Of a stretch of DNA of 7,752 nucleotides, positions 5,586 through 7,752 are shown in pieces (position 1 is the first letter of the stretch; each line of letters begins with the position of its first letter). Source of the stretch: Clostridiales bacterium. GTDB taxonomy: Bacteria; Bacillota; Clostridia; Lachnospirales; Lachnospiraceae. The notes below the pieces were generated by a model that searched no databases, was not told the origin of the DNA, and saw only the letters and a list, made by a program, of their open reading frames with translations. The stretch is from contig JAJQBM010000171.1 in NCBI GenBank assembly GCA_021203285.1, positions 1-7,752 on the forward strand, in the 5' to 3' direction. The translations under genes were made by a program, and so were the position numbers.

Positions 5586-5593
5586 TTCCCTCC
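5586..5593 (-). promoter_or_regulatory. strong ribosome binding site of the UbiD-type gene
   Basis: In the 16-nt gap after the GH65 TGA (5600-5602), the minus strand reads AAAAAGGAGGGAACC and then ATGATG. The full AAGGAGG core, 5-8 nt before the two ATGs, is the strongest Shine-Dalgarno in the window. It supports translation from the shared transcript without a promoter in the gap. Confidence 0.8.
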
Positions 5594-5599
5594 TTTTTC

Positions 5600-7752
5600 T
5601 CACTGTTTATTTATCTCGTGCTTTACACTGTCTTGCAGCATAACCGTCTCTCCGCAAAGCTCCAACGCTACCGGCTGTGTGCCGGACAGATTTTCCACAG
5701 TCACCTCAGTTTTCACCACAGTCACCCGCAGGGCCTGCCCCTTCCAGAAAATCTCATACCTCAGCTTCTCCCAAGCATCCGGCAGGACAGGATCAATGCG
5801 CAGCTTCCCTCCGAGCATCCGCAGCCCGCCAAACCCGTAAACCGCTCCCTGCCATATACCGTCGAAGGAAGCGGCATGGATTCCGGCATCTGAGGTCGTC
5901 ATCACCGGTCCGAGGTCGATGTCCTCCGATTTGCGGAACAGATCATACGCCATCTCCCTCTCCTTCATATCTGCTGCCAGAACCGCATGTGTACAGAGAG
6001 ACAGGGAGGAATCGTGGAGCGTCCGGTCACCGTAGTATTTCCATGTGGCCTTCTTTACCTCGTGGGGGAACAGATCCTCCAGCAGGAAGAACAGAACAAG
6101 CACATCTGCCTGCTTGCTCACCTGTATCTGGTTGATCTGCGTCAGATTGTAGTCCCTCATGATTCCTGCCACAAAATCCTGTGCCTTATATTTTGAGAGA
6201 TCGATGTCCTTAAATGTCAGGTAGGTAGAATCCTGCGGCAGTACCCCGCATTCATTGGGAACCGGCAAAAACACCTTATCCACCTTCTGCGACCACAGGG
6301 CATACGCCTCATCCAGATTCAGTTTCTCGTTTAACCGGTCAAACCGCTCCGGCTGCTCCTTCTTCAACACGTCATAGTATTCCATCGCCTTCCGTATATT
6401 CCAGACGGCCAGATAGTTGGTAAACGCGTTATCGGTCTTGTGTTCCTTATATTCGTCCGGTCCGACCACATCACAGATATGATAGAGACCGTCCTCTGTC
6501 ACCGTTTCCGAAAATTCTGTGACTCCGGTTAGCAGATTCACGCTTTCATGGATCTGCCGACAGACATTCTCCAGCCGGGATACCCAGAACCGCGCCGTAT
6601 CGAAAATCAGCTCATAGCCGTACCGGTCCATATAATCCTGATCGCCAGTGATTGTGTAATACTGCCACACACCGAAAGCCACATCCGCCGTGATATGCTG
6701 CTCAATAAAACCCGACCATACCTTGATCGGCAGTCCGGTGACGATGTCCACTCCCTGATACTCCGGAGTCACCTCACCGTCATCCAACCATGCTGATTCC
6801 CACGGGAACATGGCGCCCTCATATCCGTTGTGCTCGGCCTTCTTGTGTGCGCCCGGCAAAGACAGATATCGGTATTCCACCAGCTTTCGGGCAATCTCCG
6901 GCTGTGTGAAAATGTAGTAGGGAAGAAGAAAAATCTCCGTATCCCAGAAACAATGTCCCCGATAGCCCTCTCCCGACAGCCCCTTGGCGCCGATATTCAT
7001 CCGGTCGTCATGAGCCGGAACCATAAGCCTCATATGATACTGGGCAAAACGCACGGCAAACTGATCGTAATCATTTCCCTCGATAATGACCGGCATCCGA
7101 TTCCAAATCTGGTTTCCCCAGTCATTTGCCGTCTCTTCCGCCGCGGCATCATATCCTCTCTGTACCTGATCCTTCAATGCATCCAGAGACAGTTTCTGAA
7201 TCTTAGCCACAGTCTTTCCCTGCATATCCAGATCGCGCGTCGTATAGACATTGCAGTATTTTTCAACAGAAAGCGTCTCCTCCCGGCCGATCTGCAATCG
7301 GTATTCTCCGTAGACCGTGCGCAGATCCATGTTGACTTCCATGGGAACATCGACCGCCGCCACGTTCACGGCAAAACGGTGTCCCGCATTTTCAACAAAT
7401 GTGATCTGTGACTCTGTGGTCTTCGGCACATACTGGATGTACTGTCCGTCATAAAAGCGCTTTTCCCCGTCCGTAAAATGCTGTGCGCCGGTGTTTGTCA
7501 CACGGCCGTCAATGCCGGACCGCACTCTCACCTGCACATCACCGGAAAGCGGAGTGATCTCCACCCGGAGCGCAAACTCATGCAGCCGACTGAGCGATAC
7601 GACACGGCAGAAGGTAAAACGGAACAGGTTCCCCTTCGGAGATGCCCACACCACTTTACGAGACAATTGGGCGGTGTGAATATTCAGCTCACGGGCATAC
7701 TCCTCCACCGTTCCCTGCTCCAGATGAAACCGCTCCCCGTCAAGCCACAGCT
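5600..7752 (-). CDS. GH65 inverting glycoside phosphorylase (kojibiose/maltose/trehalose phosphorylase family), 5' end off the window
   Basis: Catalyses reversible phosphorolysis of an alpha-glucoside with inversion, giving beta-glucose 1-phosphate. The frame is open to the right edge. The apparent start at 7708 is an internal GTG, because the conserved WLDGERFHLEQGTVEEYARE lies in frame across it, so roughly the first 60 residues are missing. Counting from 7708: N-terminal beta-sandwich (1 to about 180), RGHCFWDTEIF (250-260), FPWESA (301-306), WSGFIEQHITADVAFGVWQY (331-350), and the catalytic general acid Glu419 in VVGPDEYKEH (codon 6454-6452). Then KQADVL (532-537), YYGDRTLHDSSLS (558-570), whose HDSSLS region binds phosphate and marks a phosphorylase rather than a hydrolase, IHAASFDGIWQ, and a C-terminal beta cap. 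The segment before Glu419 (about 380-410) seems longer than usual. Substrate cannot be assigned. No beta-phosphoglucomutase gene is in the window; it could lie upstream. The promoter is also outside. Confidence 0.92.
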   Translation of the reverse strand, partial: LWLDGERFHLEQGTVEEYARELNIHTAQLSRKVVWASPKGNLFRFTFCRVVSLSRLHEFALRVEITPLSGDVQVRVRSGIDGRVTNTGAQHFTDGEKRFYDGQYIQYVPKTTESQITFVENAGHRFAVNVAAVDVPMEVNMDLRTVYGEYRLQIGREETLSVEKYCNVYTTRDLDMQGKTVAKIQKLSLDALKDQVQRGYDAAAEETANDWGNQIWNRMPVIIEGNDYDQFAVRFAQYHMRLMVPAHDDRMNIGAKGLSGEGYRGHCFWDTEIFLLPYYIFTQPEIARKLVEYRYLSLPGAHKKAEHNGYEGAMFPWESAWLDDGEVTPEYQGVDIVTGLPIKVWSGFIEQHITADVAFGVWQYYTITGDQDYMDRYGYELIFDTARFWVSRLENVCRQIHESVNLLTGVTEFSETVTEDGLYHICDVVGPDEYKEHKTDNAFTNYLAVWNIRKAMEYYDVLKKEQPERFDRLNEKLNLDEAYALWSQKVDKVFLPVPNECGVLPQDSTYLTFKDIDLSKYKAQDFVAGIMRDYNLTQINQIQVSKQADVLVLFFLLEDLFPHEVKKATWKYYGDRTLHDSSLSLCTHAVLAADMKEREMAYDLFRKSEDIDLGPVMTTSDAGIHAASFDGIWQGAVYGFGGLRMLGGKLRIDPVLPDAWEKLRYEIFWKGQALRVTVVKTEVTVENLSGTQPVALELCGETVMLQDSVKHEINKQ

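Overview
The window looks like chromosomal DNA of a Gram-positive anaerobe of the Clostridia, most likely Lachnospiraceae or a close relative. This is inferred from family content (a freestanding prolyl-tRNA editing protein, an EFR1-type flavodoxin/ferredoxin, a GH65 glycoside phosphorylase and a gallate-decarboxylase-type UbiD with UbiX), from strong GGAGG-type ribosome binding sites, and from moderate GC with AT-rich intergenic DNA. No tRNA, rRNA, CRISPR array, prophage or intact insertion sequence is visible.

Layout. 1-188 (+) is the 3' end of an unrecognised gene. 222-770 (+) is a prolyl-tRNA deacylase that probably shares its transcript. Facing it on the minus strand, 2264 down to 789 is one long reading frame that would encode flavodoxin, two [4Fe-4S] motifs and a HAD phosphatase in a row. 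It is broken by one in-frame TGA at 1572-1574, just before the second ferredoxin motif. I annotate it as a truncated EFR1 gene, an orphaned ferredoxin segment and a HAD hydrolase. It has a near-consensus promoter (TTTACA-17-TATAAT), and its leader carries a vestigial C-terminus resembling Rpn/PD-(D/E)XK transposase-like proteins. The rest of the intergenic region, 2400-2662, holds a chain of small palindromes with a 13-nt direct repeat.

2663-3277 (+) is an AlkA-like DNA glycosylase, separated by a strong bidirectional terminator from a minus-strand cluster that occupies the rest of the window. In transcription order the cluster is a GH65 phosphorylase (running off the right edge), a UbiD-family decarboxylase closest to gallate/protocatechuate decarboxylases, and ubiX. 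The GH65 stop and the ubiD start are 16 nt apart. UbiX would make the prenylated FMN that UbiD needs. The GH65 enzyme would release a sugar 1-phosphate from an alpha-glucoside. Together they suggest, without proving, use of a glycosylated phenolic acid. A 13-bp hairpin lies between ubiD and ubiX.

The observations most worth following are the UGA-interrupted flavodoxin-ferredoxin-HAD frame, the GH65-UbiD-UbiX cluster and the palindrome cluster at 2412-2526. I see no clear evidence of an entirely new system.
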